Positions 27,650-36,874 are shown, counted from the stretch's first letter. The stretch: 64,000 bases of DNA from Lachnospiraceae bacterium (GCA_022799355.1 JAAWOG010000011.1:1-64000); one strand, 5' to 3'. Translations and numbers: made by a program. The notes: generated by a model from the sequence alone, not told the origin.

Positions 27650-28876
27650 TTATAAAACAATTCCGTTCTTCCGGCACAACTCTCTTGCCGTCTCCACGGA
27701 ATCCACACCGGTCATATTTTTAATCGGCGCAAACTCATAGTTCCTGTCCACCTCATAAGGAAGACAGCTGTCCATCATATGCACCATGTCGAGCACAAGC
27801 GTTTCGTATTTATAACCGTTTGGCTTATCCGGCTTTACAAAATTTCCGTTCTCATCCATATGCGGAATTTTCTTTTCCACGATATGCAGTGGGAGCTTCT
27901 CTGAGATCGTCTTTTCCAATGCCTTCACCTGAAACAGATAGTTCAGGATCGCACCAAAATAATAAGCAGGCTCCCCCTTCTCATTTTTAGCATTCATCAA
28001 CTCGTCTGTCAGATCATAGTACTCTACGATAGACGGCCTGCCGTCCTCCAAACACATGACTCCCACCTTTTCATCCGGCGCATTCTTCTTTACCACCTTT
28101 GCGCCGCAGGAACAGCCTCTCGCTATCACCGCACCGACAAAACAGGGATCTGCCATTCTCTGCAGTACATTGTCTACAGCGAACACATTCAGCCATTCAA
28201 TCCCCCTGTTTTTGACGATCTCCAAAATCCTGCCGTTCGCCATAGAGGAAAACCAGCCGCCATTTCCGTTGGGGGAATTGGCGATCTTATCCGGCCGCTC
28301 CATATATACCTTTCCCGTATAATCGGTAGCCGGTGCCATTTCCTGCCGGAAAAAATGGATATACCCGGGATCGTAGCCAAAATAATCATGCTCCGCTAAA
28401 AATGCAACCGTCCGTTCATGATTTTTATCGCTGGTCATGATAAACAGATGTATCCATGCGGAAGCCCTCCGCACAACATCCAGCAGATTGGAAATAATCC
28501 GCTCGAAAATATAGACCGGTTTTGTGACACCAATGTCATACATTCCCTTCGGTTCCTCAAAACCAAGCCTTGTTCCCATGCCCCCTGCGAGGAGCACCGT
28601 CCCCACCTGCCCCTGTCTGATAGCGCGGTAACCCAGATCCTCAAACCAGGAGCGGCTTTTTTCTATCTCCGATATCTCCATCGCCGCAAGGGGCGTAATC
28701 ACCCCCTTCTTCATCAGTTCTTCTCTCTTCTCCAGATAAGAGAGCACTGAAAAGTCCGTGAGTGCAATATCATCCAGCAGGCTGACACGCTGCTTCTCAG
28801 ACAAAGAATCAAAATGCTCCAGCACATGGAGCTGGCCTGCCGCTTCCAGTTTTTTATACGCCTCCTGGTACGTCAT
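27650..28876 (-). CDS. UDPGP-family UTP:sugar-1-phosphate uridylyltransferase
   Basis: A 408-residue nucleotidyltransferase of the eukaryote-like UDPGP/UAP family, which forms UDP-GlcNAc, UDP-GalNAc or UDP-glucose from the sugar 1-phosphate and UTP. The signature is LLAGGMGTRLGFEEPKGMYDI, with the UTP-binding glycines and lysine. FIMTSDKNHE, PNGNGGWF and the later VLDMVHMMDSCLP follow the family order. This differs from the bacterial GlmU and GalU types. The start overlaps the HPt stop by 4 nt (ATGA), with AAGGAG 10 nt upstream. GalE lies 118 nt downstream. Preferred sugar cannot be told from sequence. Confidence 0.9.
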   Translation of the reverse strand: MTYQEAYKKLEAAGQLHVLEHFDSLSEKQRVSLLDDIALTDFSVLSYLEKREELMKKGVITPLAAMEISEIEKSRSWFEDLGYRAIRQGQVGTVLLAGGMGTRLGFEEPKGMYDIGVTKPVYIFERIISNLLDVVRRASAWIHLFIMTSDKNHERTVAFLAEHDYFGYDPGYIHFFRQEMAPATDYTGKVYMERPDKIANSPNGNGGWFSSMANGRILEIVKNRGIEWLNVFAVDNVLQRMADPCFVGAVIARGCSCGAKVVKKNAPDEKVGVMCLEDGRPSIVEYYDLTDELMNAKNEKGEPAYYFGAILNYLFQVKALEKTISEKLPLHIVEKKIPHMDENGNFVKPDKPNGYKYETLVLDMVHMMDSCLPYEVDRNYEFAPIKNMTGVDSVETARELCRKNGIVL

Positions 28877-29235
28877 TCTCCGTATACTCCTTTTATCGCC
28901 CCGATCACTTCCTCATAAGCTTTTGTCACTTCGGCCATCATCGCCGCCGCCGTATCAAATTCTTTCCCCCGCAGATGGTCAGTCTGCCTGTTGACCAGAT
29001 CATGGAGCTTTGCCAGCGCAAGATTTCCGGTGACGCCTTTTAATGTGTGGGCCTGGGTAAAAGCTTTATCACAATCTTTTTCCTCTATCGCTTTCACCAG
29101 ATCATTGTAGCTGCCATCCACCACAAATTTTTTCAAAAACCGCTCCAGAAGCTTCTCATTATTCATAAAACGCTGCATCGCTTCCTCCACATTAACACCG
29201 CCCGCTTCCAGTTTCTGCTTTTCATCTGCCGTCAT
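28873..29235 (-). CDS. Histidine phosphotransfer (HPt) domain protein
   Basis: A 120-residue stand-alone HPt four-helix protein. The phosphoacceptor histidine lies in QAHTLKGVTGNLALAKL, and VNVEEAMQRFMNNEKLLERFL forms the first helices. It should relay phosphate between a hybrid kinase and a response regulator, neither of which is adjacent. Its stop overlaps the start of the uridylyltransferase gene, so the two are coupled although their functions seem unrelated. No ribosome binding site problem was noted. Confidence 0.88.
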   Translation of the reverse strand: MTADEKQKLEAGGVNVEEAMQRFMNNEKLLERFLKKFVVDGSYNDLVKAIEEKDCDKAFTQAHTLKGVTGNLALAKLHDLVNRQTDHLRGKEFDTAAAMMAEVTKAYEEVIGAIKGVYGE

Positions 29236-29449
29236 ATTACCTGCTCCTTTGCATACACTTTTTGTCTGTTGCCTGTATCCTGTGTTGTCTTTTTCCCATC
29301 ATACCATAATTTGTATCAGTCCTCAAGCAAAAATACCCGCAAATCCCGCCCCGCTCTTTTCATCATTATCACTTTTAAAAAATAGCAATTTTTCTCAGAC
29401 ATATTTTTTCTTAAACACCACATACTGAACTGTGTAAGGAGGTGTGAAT

Positions 29450-29635
29450 ATGGCTAATTTATCAGAATTGGAGCTTCAGAATCTGAGACATTTGATCGGC
29501 GGCTACGATACAACAAAGTGTAAGATGCAGGACTATGCATCCAACACGCAGGACCCCCAGCTTCGGCAGTTCTTCGAGCAGGGCGCAAAAGGCGCACAGC
29601 AGAATAAAGAGCAGCTTATGCAGTTTTTAAGTTAG
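29450..29635 (+). CDS. Small CotF-like coat protein, N-terminal type
   Basis: A 61-residue protein starting at the ATG at 29450 with AAGGAGG 7 nt upstream; the GTG at 29444 is inside the spacing of that site. The sequence LSELELQNLRHLIGGYDT and QDPQLRQFFEQGAKGAQQN resembles the helical ferritin-like half of small CotF-related spore coat proteins. It lies 22 nt before a second similar small gene. The assignment is by resemblance and context, and fits a spore-forming host. Confidence 0.65.
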   Translation: MANLSELELQNLRHLIGGYDTTKCKMQDYASNTQDPQLRQFFEQGAKGAQQNKEQLMQFLS

Positions 29636-29657
29636 TATAATCAAAAGGAGGTGCTTT

Positions 29658-29915
29658 ATGCAGGACAAGACTATGGTAAATGATACCCTGACAGGTATTA
29701 ACGGCGAACTTGTACGATTTGGCGAAATGATTCCCCAGACCGAAAACAAAGAATTGAAGCAGACTCTGAAACAGTTCAGAAATGCCTGTGAGCAGTCACA
29801 GGAAGAGCTGTATCAGCTTGCCCGTGAACGTTCTTTCTATGTTCCCGCCGCAAAAGCAGATGCGGAAGATGTAAAACATGTACGCAGTCTCTTCTGTGGG
29901 TGCGGAATGAAGTAA
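29658..29915 (+). CDS. Small CotF-like spore coat protein
   Basis: An 85-residue helical protein: TMVNDTLTGINGELVRFGEM, then ELKQTLKQFRNACEQSQEEL, then a short C-terminal tail with LFCGCGMK. The pattern resembles CotF/YhcQ-type coat proteins. AAAGGAGG lies 7 nt upstream. It pairs with the preceding 61-residue gene and is followed by a strong terminator. The two Cys residues near the C-terminus could cross-link in the coat, which is an inference. Confidence 0.65.
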   Translation: MQDKTMVNDTLTGINGELVRFGEMIPQTENKELKQTLKQFRNACEQSQEELYQLARERSFYVPAAKADAEDVKHVRSLFCGCGMK

Positions 29916-29923
29916 AAACCGCT

Positions 29924-29955
29924 AAAAAGGCACACTCCAATGAAAGTGTGCCTTT
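29924..29955. terminator. Intrinsic terminator between convergent operons
   Basis: AAAGGCACACT (29926-29936) pairs with AGTGTGCCTTT (29945-29955). On the minus strand the stem is followed by a five-T run, closing the ten-gene sugar operon; on the plus strand it can end the coat-protein pair. Confidence 0.88.
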
Positions 29956-29964
29956 GAAATTTTC

Positions 29965-31140
29965 TCAAATCATCAGTCGGTAGATCGCTTTCACATCCTC
30001 TTCCTTCAAGGATACAAAGCCGCCGATTTGTCCTTCCCTTCCGTTTCCGTAGCAGGCCGTATGCGCCATCCTTTCGATATCCTCTTCCTTTGCGCCAAGT
30101 TCCGCAAAATTCCCCGGCATACCAATAGAACCAAGGAACCGCCGAAGCGCCTCTATACCGGCTTTTGCCGTCACCTCAGGATGCGCAAAGTCCATGGGAC
30201 AGCCCCATACGCGGCTGGCAAGCTGCGCAAAACGCATCACATCGTGATTCATGGTATAGGTCATCCAAGCCGGAAATACCACTGCCAGCCCTGCGCCGTG
30301 GGCACAGTCATATATGGCGGAAAGCTCGTGCTCCATATCATGGCTCGCCCAGTCCTGCACACGTCCTACGCCGCAGCAGTCATTGTGCGCCATCATACCT
30401 GCCCACATGATATTCGCCCTCGCCTGATAATGATCCGGATCTTCTATCACCTTCGGCGCCTCATGGATCATCGTGGATAACAGCCCCTCGATCACGCGGT
30501 CCGTCACTTCCACATCCTGTGTATTTGTAAAATAGCGCTCAAACAAATGCGCCATGATATCTGTAACACCGCAGGCTGTCTGATAGGCAGGCAGCGTCTG
30601 CGTCAGTGCGGGATTCAAAATCGAAAATGCCGGACGAAGCGCCTCACCGTGACCGCCCCGCTTAAGCATCCCTTCCTCCTTTGTGATTACGGAATCCGGG
30701 CTGCCCTCACTGCCTGCCGCCGCTATGGTCAAAACGGTTCCGATCGGAAGCGCCTTCTCCACCATTTTTCCCTGATAATAATCCCAGAAATCTCCGTCAT
30801 ACAGCGTTCCTGCGGCAATTGCCTTTGAGGAATCGATGCTGCTGCCGCCGCCCACCGCCAGCACAAAGTCCACCTTTTCCTTCCGACAGAGCTCAATTCC
30901 TTCATATACCAGGCCGCTCCTGGGATTTGGCTTTACACCGCCCAGCTCTACGTAAGAAATGCCTTCCGCTTCCAGAGACGCTTTCACCCTGTCAAGGAGC
31001 CCTGAGCGCACCACGCTTCCCCCGCCGTAATGAATCAGCACCCTGCTTCCGCCAAAGCGCTTCACATATTTTCCGGTATTGTTCTCCTCCTCTTTTCCAA
31101 ATACAAAGTAGGTTGGGCTGTAAAAAGTAAAGTTTTCCAT
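29965..31140 (-). CDS. Iron-containing alcohol dehydrogenase
   Basis: A 391-residue group III (iron-dependent) alcohol dehydrogenase similar to clostridial butanol dehydrogenases. The NAD(P)-binding part has AVGGGSSIDSSKAIAAG. Metal ligands are seen in TDIMAHLFERYF (Asp and His), in WASHDMEHEL and in YDCAHGAGLAVVFPAW. GAGAGG lies upstream of the start. It is the last gene of the operon that begins with the FGGY kinase, after the ROK kinase with a 76-nt gap. It could reduce an aldehyde from sugar breakdown or regenerate NAD; the substrate is not determined. Confidence 0.92.
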   Translation of the reverse strand: MENFTFYSPTYFVFGKEEENNTGKYVKRFGGSRVLIHYGGGSVVRSGLLDRVKASLEAEGISYVELGGVKPNPRSGLVYEGIELCRKEKVDFVLAVGGGSSIDSSKAIAAGTLYDGDFWDYYQGKMVEKALPIGTVLTIAAAGSEGSPDSVITKEEGMLKRGGHGEALRPAFSILNPALTQTLPAYQTACGVTDIMAHLFERYFTNTQDVEVTDRVIEGLLSTMIHEAPKVIEDPDHYQARANIMWAGMMAHNDCCGVGRVQDWASHDMEHELSAIYDCAHGAGLAVVFPAWMTYTMNHDVMRFAQLASRVWGCPMDFAHPEVTAKAGIEALRRFLGSIGMPGNFAELGAKEEDIERMAHTACYGNGREGQIGGFVSLKEEDVKAIYRLMI

Positions 31141-31216
31141 GTAATATCCTCTCTTTCTTTTTTCTTAGCACTGTTTATTTTTCAGATTGCCACCGACTCC
31201 CATGCTATTTCGCATC

Positions 31217-32152
31217 CTACGACAGCATCCGTATTCCGTCCGCATCATCCGACATCCGCTCCATCCCATAAATCCCCGCGCCAATCACACTCTTCATGCC
31301 GCCATCTTCCACAAAATGCAGCTTCAGAGCCTGCTCCGGATAAGGTTTTCTTGTATGTCTGCGAATCATTTCCTCAAGAAGGTCTAAGGGAAAATCTCTC
31401 ATATTGGGAACACCGCCGCCTATCAGGATGTAATCGGGATTTAGAATATTAATTTCCGTCGCCACCGTTATCGCCATCCTGTCCACAAAATCCCGCAGAA
31501 GACTCTCACTGCCATGTCTCGTAAAAATATCTTCAATCCGCGTATCCGTATAGACTTCCCGGCACAGTTTCGCCAGATACTTTCCTCCCGCAATGCTCTC
31601 CATACAGCCCACATTGCCGCAGCCGCAGATCTCCCGGCTGCCGGGCACCGGAATATGCCCCAGTTCCCCTGCAACACCATCCCTGCCGATAAGCGGCTTT
31701 CCATCGATGCAGATCACATTGCCGATCCCCGTCCCAAAGTAGCAGCCGATCAGAATCCCTTTCTTTGGAATGCCGAGCTGTCGCAAGTCATAGTGCAGCG
31801 TCATACAGACATCCCTGTCAATAAAGACAGGGACGCCAAAATATTTACTCAGATACTCCACCACCGGAAGATTCTCCATATAACTGACATTGGGCGCCTG
31901 CAGTACCACCGTGCGTTCCCTGTTTAATGTCGCCGGAAAACCGATGGAAAATGTTTTGACTTTTCCGGTCAATCTCTCTTCTTCCAGATACAATCTCAGA
32001 TAGTCTTTCAAATCTTCCAGAGGGTTCCCGGAACGGAATATCTCCGTTACCTTCACCTTTCGGAAAACATGTACAAAGCAATCCGCATCTATGGAGCCGA
32101 TCCTGAAATGTGTACCGCCTATATCAACACCGACTATATAATTTTCCTGCAT
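31217..32152 (-). CDS. ROK-family sugar kinase
   Basis: A ROK protein of about 311 residues from the ATG at 32152 (MQENYIVGVDIGG). A longer frame to 32230 exists but adds non-conserved sequence and overlaps the previous gene. The ATP motif is GVDIGGTHFRIGSID. CGCGNVGCMESIAGG holds the CxCGxxGCxE zinc site typical of ROK kinases. GTGIGNVICIDGKPL and GELGHIPV complete the signature. There is no helix-turn-helix domain, so this is a kinase rather than a regulator. In E. coli a ROK kinase (AlsK) serves the D-allose pathway, and this operon also has an RbsABC-type importer and a ketose 3-epimerase, so a similar role is plausible. Confidence 0.88.
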   Translation of the reverse strand: MQENYIVGVDIGGTHFRIGSIDADCFVHVFRKVKVTEIFRSGNPLEDLKDYLRLYLEEERLTGKVKTFSIGFPATLNRERTVVLQAPNVSYMENLPVVEYLSKYFGVPVFIDRDVCMTLHYDLRQLGIPKKGILIGCYFGTGIGNVICIDGKPLIGRDGVAGELGHIPVPGSREICGCGNVGCMESIAGGKYLAKLCREVYTDTRIEDIFTRHGSESLLRDFVDRMAITVATEINILNPDYILIGGGVPNMRDFPLDLLEEMIRRHTRKPYPEQALKLHFVEDGGMKSVIGAGIYGMERMSDDADGIRMLS

Positions 32153-32207
32153 ATCCGTTTCTATCTCCTGCCCGTTTCCATATGGCAAATACGTCCGAAA
32201 TGCCCTC

Positions 32208-33239
32208 TCATGCTCCACATAAGCCTCCATGAGACTTCGCAGCTTCCGTCGCCTCCTCCAAAACTTCCAGCACCCAGATCACTTCCTCATCCTTTATGCA
32301 TTTTTCGTCACCCTGTTCGATTGCTGCCACCAGATTGTCGTATACCCTCTCATAATGCGCGCATCCAACCGGTACCTTCTCCTCTGTCTTTACCCCGTTT
32401 TCATCCACATAGACGAGAGTGCCCCATCTGTCCTCGGGCGCGGGCGCAGTATTTATGATATGGCGTCCCACCACCTTCTTTTTCCCCGAATTATGCACCA
32501 CCGGCGGCAGCGTCAGGCTCCCCTTTGTCCCATGCACCGTAAATCTGGGGTAATCGATCATCACACACATACTGGTGTTTACCGTTGCTTTCGCGTTTCC
32601 GTAATAAAACTCCAGATCATAATAATCATCCGCTTTCCCCGGATGATGGATGCTGCGCACATCAAAATGCGTTTTATCCGGCATGCCGAAAATACTGATC
32701 ACCTGATCGATGGTATGTACCGCAAGGTTATACAGCGTACCGAAATAATCATACCAGCCATTCTCCCTGAAATAATCATAATGGCTCTCGAATTTCACCA
32801 TATCTCCCAGTTTTCCGCCTGCGAGCACTTCCTTCACGGCAAGCACATCCGCATCAAACCGCCGGTTCTGATTTGGCATACAGATCAGCCCCTTCTCCTT
32901 TGCAAGTTCAAAAACTTCCCGTGCCTCCTTCGCCGTCGGCGCAAAAGGCTTTTCGATCAGCGCATGTTTTCCGGCCTGCAAAATCTGTTTCGCATAGGAA
33001 ACATGGAAAGCATCCGGAGAACACACCACCACAAGATTCACTTCGCCATCACGCAGCACCTGATTCAAATCAGCCGTGAAAATAATCTCAGGATAAAACG
33101 CCTCATACGCCGCATTCTGCGCGATATCCTGTTCCCGGCGGTATACATATTTTACTTTGATATCCTCTCTGTTTTCCATATAGGGGATGTGGTATTCCCT
33201 GGCGCTGACGCCGAATCCAATGTAAGCAACTGTAAGCAT
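32208..33239 (-). CDS. Gfo/Idh/MocA-family oxidoreductase (second copy)
   Basis: A 343-residue NAD(P)-dependent sugar or polyol dehydrogenase. The N-terminal Rossmann fold begins VAYIGFGVSAREYHIPYM. EKPFAPTAKEAREVFELA is the EKP motif with the catalytic lysine. NQNRRFDADVLAVKEV and AVHTIDQVISIFG contribute to the substrate domain. GGAGAGGGAG precedes the start. It overlaps only the alternative longer start of the ROK gene. Together with its neighbour it suggests an oxidation-reduction route on a sugar ring or side chain. The two paralogs are only distantly similar, so they probably act on different intermediates. Confidence 0.92.
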   Translation of the reverse strand: MLTVAYIGFGVSAREYHIPYMENREDIKVKYVYRREQDIAQNAAYEAFYPEIIFTADLNQVLRDGEVNLVVVCSPDAFHVSYAKQILQAGKHALIEKPFAPTAKEAREVFELAKEKGLICMPNQNRRFDADVLAVKEVLAGGKLGDMVKFESHYDYFRENGWYDYFGTLYNLAVHTIDQVISIFGMPDKTHFDVRSIHHPGKADDYYDLEFYYGNAKATVNTSMCVMIDYPRFTVHGTKGSLTLPPVVHNSGKKKVVGRHIINTAPAPEDRWGTLVYVDENGVKTEEKVPVGCAHYERVYDNLVAAIEQGDEKCIKDEEVIWVLEVLEEATEAAKSHGGLCGA

Positions 33240-33294
33240 CTCCCTCTCCTTTTATCCTTTCATTCGATATATGATATGTATCACATAAAGCTTC

Positions 33295-34281
33295 TTACTC
33301 CCCGGGGAAAACGATCCCCGCTTCCGCCCGCATTGCCTCTATGGTTCCGATCACATCCCGGGTAACCTCAAGCCCCTTTCGTATCGTCTCATGGTTCTCA
33401 TCCAACAGAAATTTCGTCATACGCCGTACCTCATAAAACCACCTGTCCGGATTTTCCTGCAGATCATAAGAAACATCGCTCTCCTTTGTGACAAGTCTTA
33501 CACTGTCAAGGCCGTTCGGACCGCCTTCTATATAAAGATACCCTTTTTCTCCCTGAATCTGCACACAGTTCTCGCCCCAGGTATCCTTCGCTCCGGTACA
33601 TTCACTGACGAAATCAGCATACTGCAAAATTGCAATGCCCGAAGTATCCACACCGGTACCGCACATATTCGGATAATACACAGCCTTTTTTGGCTTTCCA
33701 AACAGCGCCACATTCAGATACACATTATAGTAACCGATATCCTGCAGACACCCGCCCGCAAATTCAGGGCTGAACACATTCGTTACCTCCCCTGCAAGCA
33801 GCTTATCATATCGGCTGGAATACTGACTGTAAGAGCACATAACAAGACGTACTCTTCCGATCTCGGGAAGCTTCTCTTTTATAATATCCAGGTTCGGCAA
33901 AAAAGCCGTTGGCGTCGCATCCACTAAAACAAGCTGCTTTTCCTCCGCCAGCGCAATCAGTTCATCCACCTGTTCTTTCTTTGGACACATGGGCTTTTCG
34001 CAGATCACATTCTTCCCATGCCCAAGCACCGCCTTCACCTGCTCATAGTGCAGGTTATTGGGGGATGCCACATAGACAAAGTTTACCTCTTCATCGGACA
34101 AAAAAGCCTCCATATCCGTATATACTTTTTTTGCACCATACTTCCGCGCAAGTTCCCTGCCCTTTTCCTCCGATCTGGAGTAGACAGCCTCTAAAGAAAT
34201 ACCGTCAGTAACCTGCACGCCGTCCAAAATAGAATGCACGATAGCGCCGGAACCAATCGTGCCGAGTTTGATCCGCTTCAT
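33295..34281 (-). CDS. Gfo/Idh/MocA-family oxidoreductase (first copy)
   Basis: A dehydrogenase of about 328 residues from the ATG at 34281 (MKRIKLGTIGSGAIV), which has GGAGG 8 nt upstream; the longer frame to 34332 lacks support. KLGTIGSGAIVHSIL is the NAD(P) motif. ASPNNLHYEQVKAVL and CEKPMCPKKEQVDELIALA carry the EKP lysine. GGCLQDIGYYNVYL is a typical substrate-domain helix. It follows the VOC gene by about 180 nt, in which I see no terminator. Substrate unknown; membership of the LacI-controlled operon is inferred from strand and spacing. Confidence 0.92.
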   Translation of the reverse strand: MKRIKLGTIGSGAIVHSILDGVQVTDGISLEAVYSRSEEKGRELARKYGAKKVYTDMEAFLSDEEVNFVYVASPNNLHYEQVKAVLGHGKNVICEKPMCPKKEQVDELIALAEEKQLVLVDATPTAFLPNLDIIKEKLPEIGRVRLVMCSYSQYSSRYDKLLAGEVTNVFSPEFAGGCLQDIGYYNVYLNVALFGKPKKAVYYPNMCGTGVDTSGIAILQYADFVSECTGAKDTWGENCVQIQGEKGYLYIEGGPNGLDSVRLVTKESDVSYDLQENPDRWFYEVRRMTKFLLDENHETIRKGLEVTRDVIGTIEAMRAEAGIVFPGE

Positions 34282-34462
34282 AATACGCCTCCATTTCCTG
34301 TTATCCGCAGCATTTATCAGAATATCCGCCATTTTTCACACAGCACTTCTCCCGCACATACTGCCCATCACCTGTTTTATTATTCTATCACAAAAATCCG
34401 GCTTTCATCAAGACGGTTCGCCGGCCAAGTACAGATAATATTTTTTCCTCAGTCAATCTCTG

Positions 34463-34852
34463 TCACAACGTCTGGTAAATCTCCAGATGTTCCCCGTCCG
34501 GTCCGCGAAAAGCCTGATATTTAACGCCCCTGTCAAATACAAGATTGTCAAAATAAATATCCGATTCAAAAACAATACCGGATGCTGCCAGTTTTTCGCT
34601 TACCTCCTCTATATTTCCCACTTCCATTGCGATGTGATCAAACAATCCGTCCCTCCTGTCCATCCATGTCTTATGCTGGATCAGTTCTATGATCAGATTT
34701 CCGCTTTTCATAAAAGCCATTTTATTGTCTTCAAGAGATACAAACTCGCAGACCTTCTCAAAGCCCAGTACCTCCGAATAAAAATGTTTGGAGCGTTCCA
34801 AATCCTTAATATACAGCCCCACATGCGCTATGCCTTTTACCTCTATTCCCAT
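34463..34852 (-). CDS. VOC-family (glyoxalase-like) protein
   Basis: A 129-residue vicinal-oxygen-chelate protein starting at 34852 (MGIEVKGIAHVGLYI) with GGAG upstream. The longer frame to 34993 translates a terminator-like hairpin and is rejected. The fold repeat is visible: AHVGLYIKDLERSKHFYSEV, then FDHIAMEVGNIEEVSEKL, ending GPDGEHLEIYQ. The first His, FDHIA and the last Glu are in metal-ligand positions, so it may be an active epimerase, lyase or glyoxalase. A partly terminating hairpin separates it from the epimerase gene. Its place in a ketose operon suggests handling of an intermediate or of a toxic dicarbonyl. Confidence 0.85.
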   Translation of the reverse strand: MGIEVKGIAHVGLYIKDLERSKHFYSEVLGFEKVCEFVSLEDNKMAFMKSGNLIIELIQHKTWMDRRDGLFDHIAMEVGNIEEVSEKLAASGIVFESDIYFDNLVFDRGVKYQAFRGPDGEHLEIYQTL

Positions 34853-34882
34853 ATGATCTCCTATTCCGGTTCCGCGTTCCTG

Positions 34883-34906
34883 AAAACAGGCGCCCGGAGG
34901 CGCCTG
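34883..34906 (-). terminator. Short terminator-like hairpin inside the sugar operon
   Basis: CAGGCGCC (34887-34894) and GGCGCCTG (34899-34906) form an 8-bp GC-rich stem with a 4-nt loop. On the minus strand four T residues follow. It lies between the epimerase stop and the VOC start and could attenuate distal operon genes. Confidence 0.6.
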
Positions 34907-34937
34907 CTTTTCGATTCCGCGTCCTGTATCCTGAAAA

Positions 34938-35813
34938 TTATATTCCAAATACATGGCGTACAAATTCCAACGCCCCTTTTGCCTCTTTATCAAGAATCTC
35001 TTCCGTTATGTCAGGAAGCAGATCTCTCCAGACCTTGATCTCCGAACCAATGGTACCTCCGGTCATTACGAAGGGTTCCATTACTGCCGCGCCCTGATAG
35101 TTGATATCTCTCAACGCCTGCCCGATCTCCTGCCAGGGCATGCTTCCCTTCCCCGGTACACGCCGGTTCTGCTCTCCCAGATGCAAATGCCCCAGCTTGT
35201 CGCCCGCCAGACGGATTGCCGCTGCCATGTTGTCCTCCTCAATATTCATATGGAAGGTATCCAGCATAACCTTCACATGGGAACTTCCCACGGCATCAAT
35301 AAACTGCAGCGCCTCCCTGCAGGTATTCATCATATATCCCTCGTAACGGTTGAGCACCTCCATCCCCAGCGTCACATCACAGCTTTCTGCTACCTTCGAC
35401 AGCTTTCTCATATTTTCGATGGCGCGCTCCGTATCTTTCTCCTTATCCATCGGCATCGCCGGATCTAAAGGCCAGTAGGAATAAAGTCCTCCTCCCAACA
35501 CTTTGATATCCATCATTTCCAGCTTCGGCAATACCATCTCAAAAAACGCCATCGCCTTCTTTACCACCTCAAGATCGGCGGAGCAAAGATTCTGCTCCTT
35601 CGTAGGCCCATATCCGGCCGTCAGAATAATACCATTGTCATCCGCGCATTTTTTCAGATCACGGATCTTTTCATCTGTCGCATAGTGCCTTGTCAGCGCC
35701 GCACAGGAAATCTCCAGTACATCAAATCCCAGCTTTTTCACCTTCGGAATATAATATTCATAGTCCGCGGACCACTCATGCGTCCAATATGCATTATAGA
35801 TACCATATAACAT
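34938..35813 (-). CDS. D-tagatose/D-allulose (psicose) 3-epimerase family
   Basis: A 291-residue TIM-barrel enzyme strongly resembling the Agrobacterium D-tagatose/D-psicose 3-epimerase, which inverts C3 of free ketohexoses. The four metal ligands fall at the same numbers as I recall for that enzyme: E152 (EVLNR), D185 (LDTFHMN), H211 (HLHLGEQNRR) and E246 (VMEPFVMTGG). Other active-site residues E158, H188 and R217 are also present, as are LGGGLYSYWPLD and GKGSMPWQEIG. The start MLYGIYNAYW has AAGGAG upstream. It follows the permease gene of an RbsABC-type importer and is co-directed with FGGY and ROK kinases. The likely role is to convert an imported rare ketose to one that central metabolism can use. 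Confidence 0.9.
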   Translation of the reverse strand: MLYGIYNAYWTHEWSADYEYYIPKVKKLGFDVLEISCAALTRHYATDEKIRDLKKCADDNGIILTAGYGPTKEQNLCSADLEVVKKAMAFFEMVLPKLEMMDIKVLGGGLYSYWPLDPAMPMDKEKDTERAIENMRKLSKVAESCDVTLGMEVLNRYEGYMMNTCREALQFIDAVGSSHVKVMLDTFHMNIEEDNMAAAIRLAGDKLGHLHLGEQNRRVPGKGSMPWQEIGQALRDINYQGAAVMEPFVMTGGTIGSEIKVWRDLLPDITEEILDKEAKGALEFVRHVFGI

Positions 35814-35896
35814 GCCTTTTCTCTCCTTTAACCTTTCTGTTTCAAACTCTCTCCCGCCGATGCCTCACTTCCGCCTGCACCGGCAAAAAATACCGT

Positions 35897-36874
35897 TTAC
35901 TTATTGCTGCTCGCGCCAAAGAACCTGTCCAGCGTTACCGCCATAATAATCAGCGCCCCCATTGCCATCTGCTGGTAGTAAGAAGACAGCCCCACCATGT
36001 TCAGGCCGTTGTTGATTGTTCCTATGATGATACCGCCGATTACCACCTTCCAGACCGTTCCCTGTCCGCCGAAGAAAGACGTACCGCCAATAATAACTGC
36101 CGCTATCGCATAAGTTTCAAATCCCGTACCCGCATTAGGCTCCGCAGAGGAAAGCCTCGCAATATTTACCATCCCTGCCAGAGAAGCACAGATACCGGAA
36201 ATGATAAAGCAGATCAACTGATGCGTGTTTGTGGTGATACCTGCAAAATATGCGGACTGTGGGTTTCCGCCCAATGCATATATGTTCCGCCCTGCTTTTG
36301 TTTTTGTGGTAAAGAAGATTACCAGAGCCGCCACGATCAGTGCAATAATGATCGGCATCGGAATCACACCGCCAATCTTCCCGCCCACAAACCTGGTAAA
36401 TCCTGTGGAAATACCGGATACGGAGCGCGCTTCGCTCAGTATATAAGTCAGTCCCCTGAAAATAGACTGGGAACCCAGCGTAATGATAAACGGCGGAAGC
36501 TTTGTAATATTGATCAGCGCGCCGTTAATCGCTCCGACCAGACCGCCAAACAGAAAGATTCCCACCAGCACGGCTGCCGCCGGATGCCACCCTGCCACCA
36601 TCAGTTTAGCGCACACCACGCCCGAGAGCGCCATCACCGAACTGACAGAAAGGTCGATGCCGCCCAATATTATGGCAAAAAATTCCCCGCAGGCAAGCAG
36701 TATGTAAATGGAACTCTGCTCAATTATCTTCACATAGTTCGGTACATTGGCAAACGCCGACGGTTTCAGCACACTGAATACGAGCAGCATAAGGATCAGA
36801 ATTGCCACCGTACTGTAAGAATTCCAGTAATCATTAAAAGATTTTTTTGTTTTTAAATTAGCATTTTTACCCAT
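35897..36874 (-). CDS. RbsC-type sugar ABC permease
   Basis: A 325-residue CUT2-family membrane permease with eight to ten predicted helices. It has SVSSVMALSGVVCAKLMVAG and GGTSFFGGQGTVWKVVIGGI, the latter close to the family loop that contacts the ATPase. The start at 36874 has GGAG 6 nt upstream. It lies 34 nt after the ATPase gene, as usual for rbsABC-like sets. Substrate is inferred to be a ketose or pentose from the epimerase and kinases nearby. Confidence 0.93.
   Translation of the reverse strand: MGKNANLKTKKSFNDYWNSYSTVAILILMLLVFSVLKPSAFANVPNYVKIIEQSSIYILLACGEFFAIILGGIDLSVSSVMALSGVVCAKLMVAGWHPAAAVLVGIFLFGGLVGAINGALINITKLPPFIITLGSQSIFRGLTYILSEARSVSGISTGFTRFVGGKIGGVIPMPIIIALIVAALVIFFTTKTKAGRNIYALGGNPQSAYFAGITTNTHQLICFIISGICASLAGMVNIARLSSAEPNAGTGFETYAIAAVIIGGTSFFGGQGTVWKVVIGGIIIGTINNGLNMVGLSSYYQQMAMGALIIMAVTLDRFFGASSNK

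Noticed and set aside
32229-33365. Long plus-strand open frame (378 codons)
   Set aside because: Antisense to a clear Gfo/Idh/MocA gene; composition is that of a shadow frame.
34853-34993. Longer start of the VOC protein
   Set aside because: It runs through a terminator-like hairpin and overlaps the epimerase gene; the VOC fold begins at 34852.
35690-36856. Long plus-strand open frame (388 codons)
   Set aside because: It lies antisense to the RbsC-type permease and epimerase genes, is His/Arg/Cys-rich without a recognisable domain, and has no ribosome binding site.
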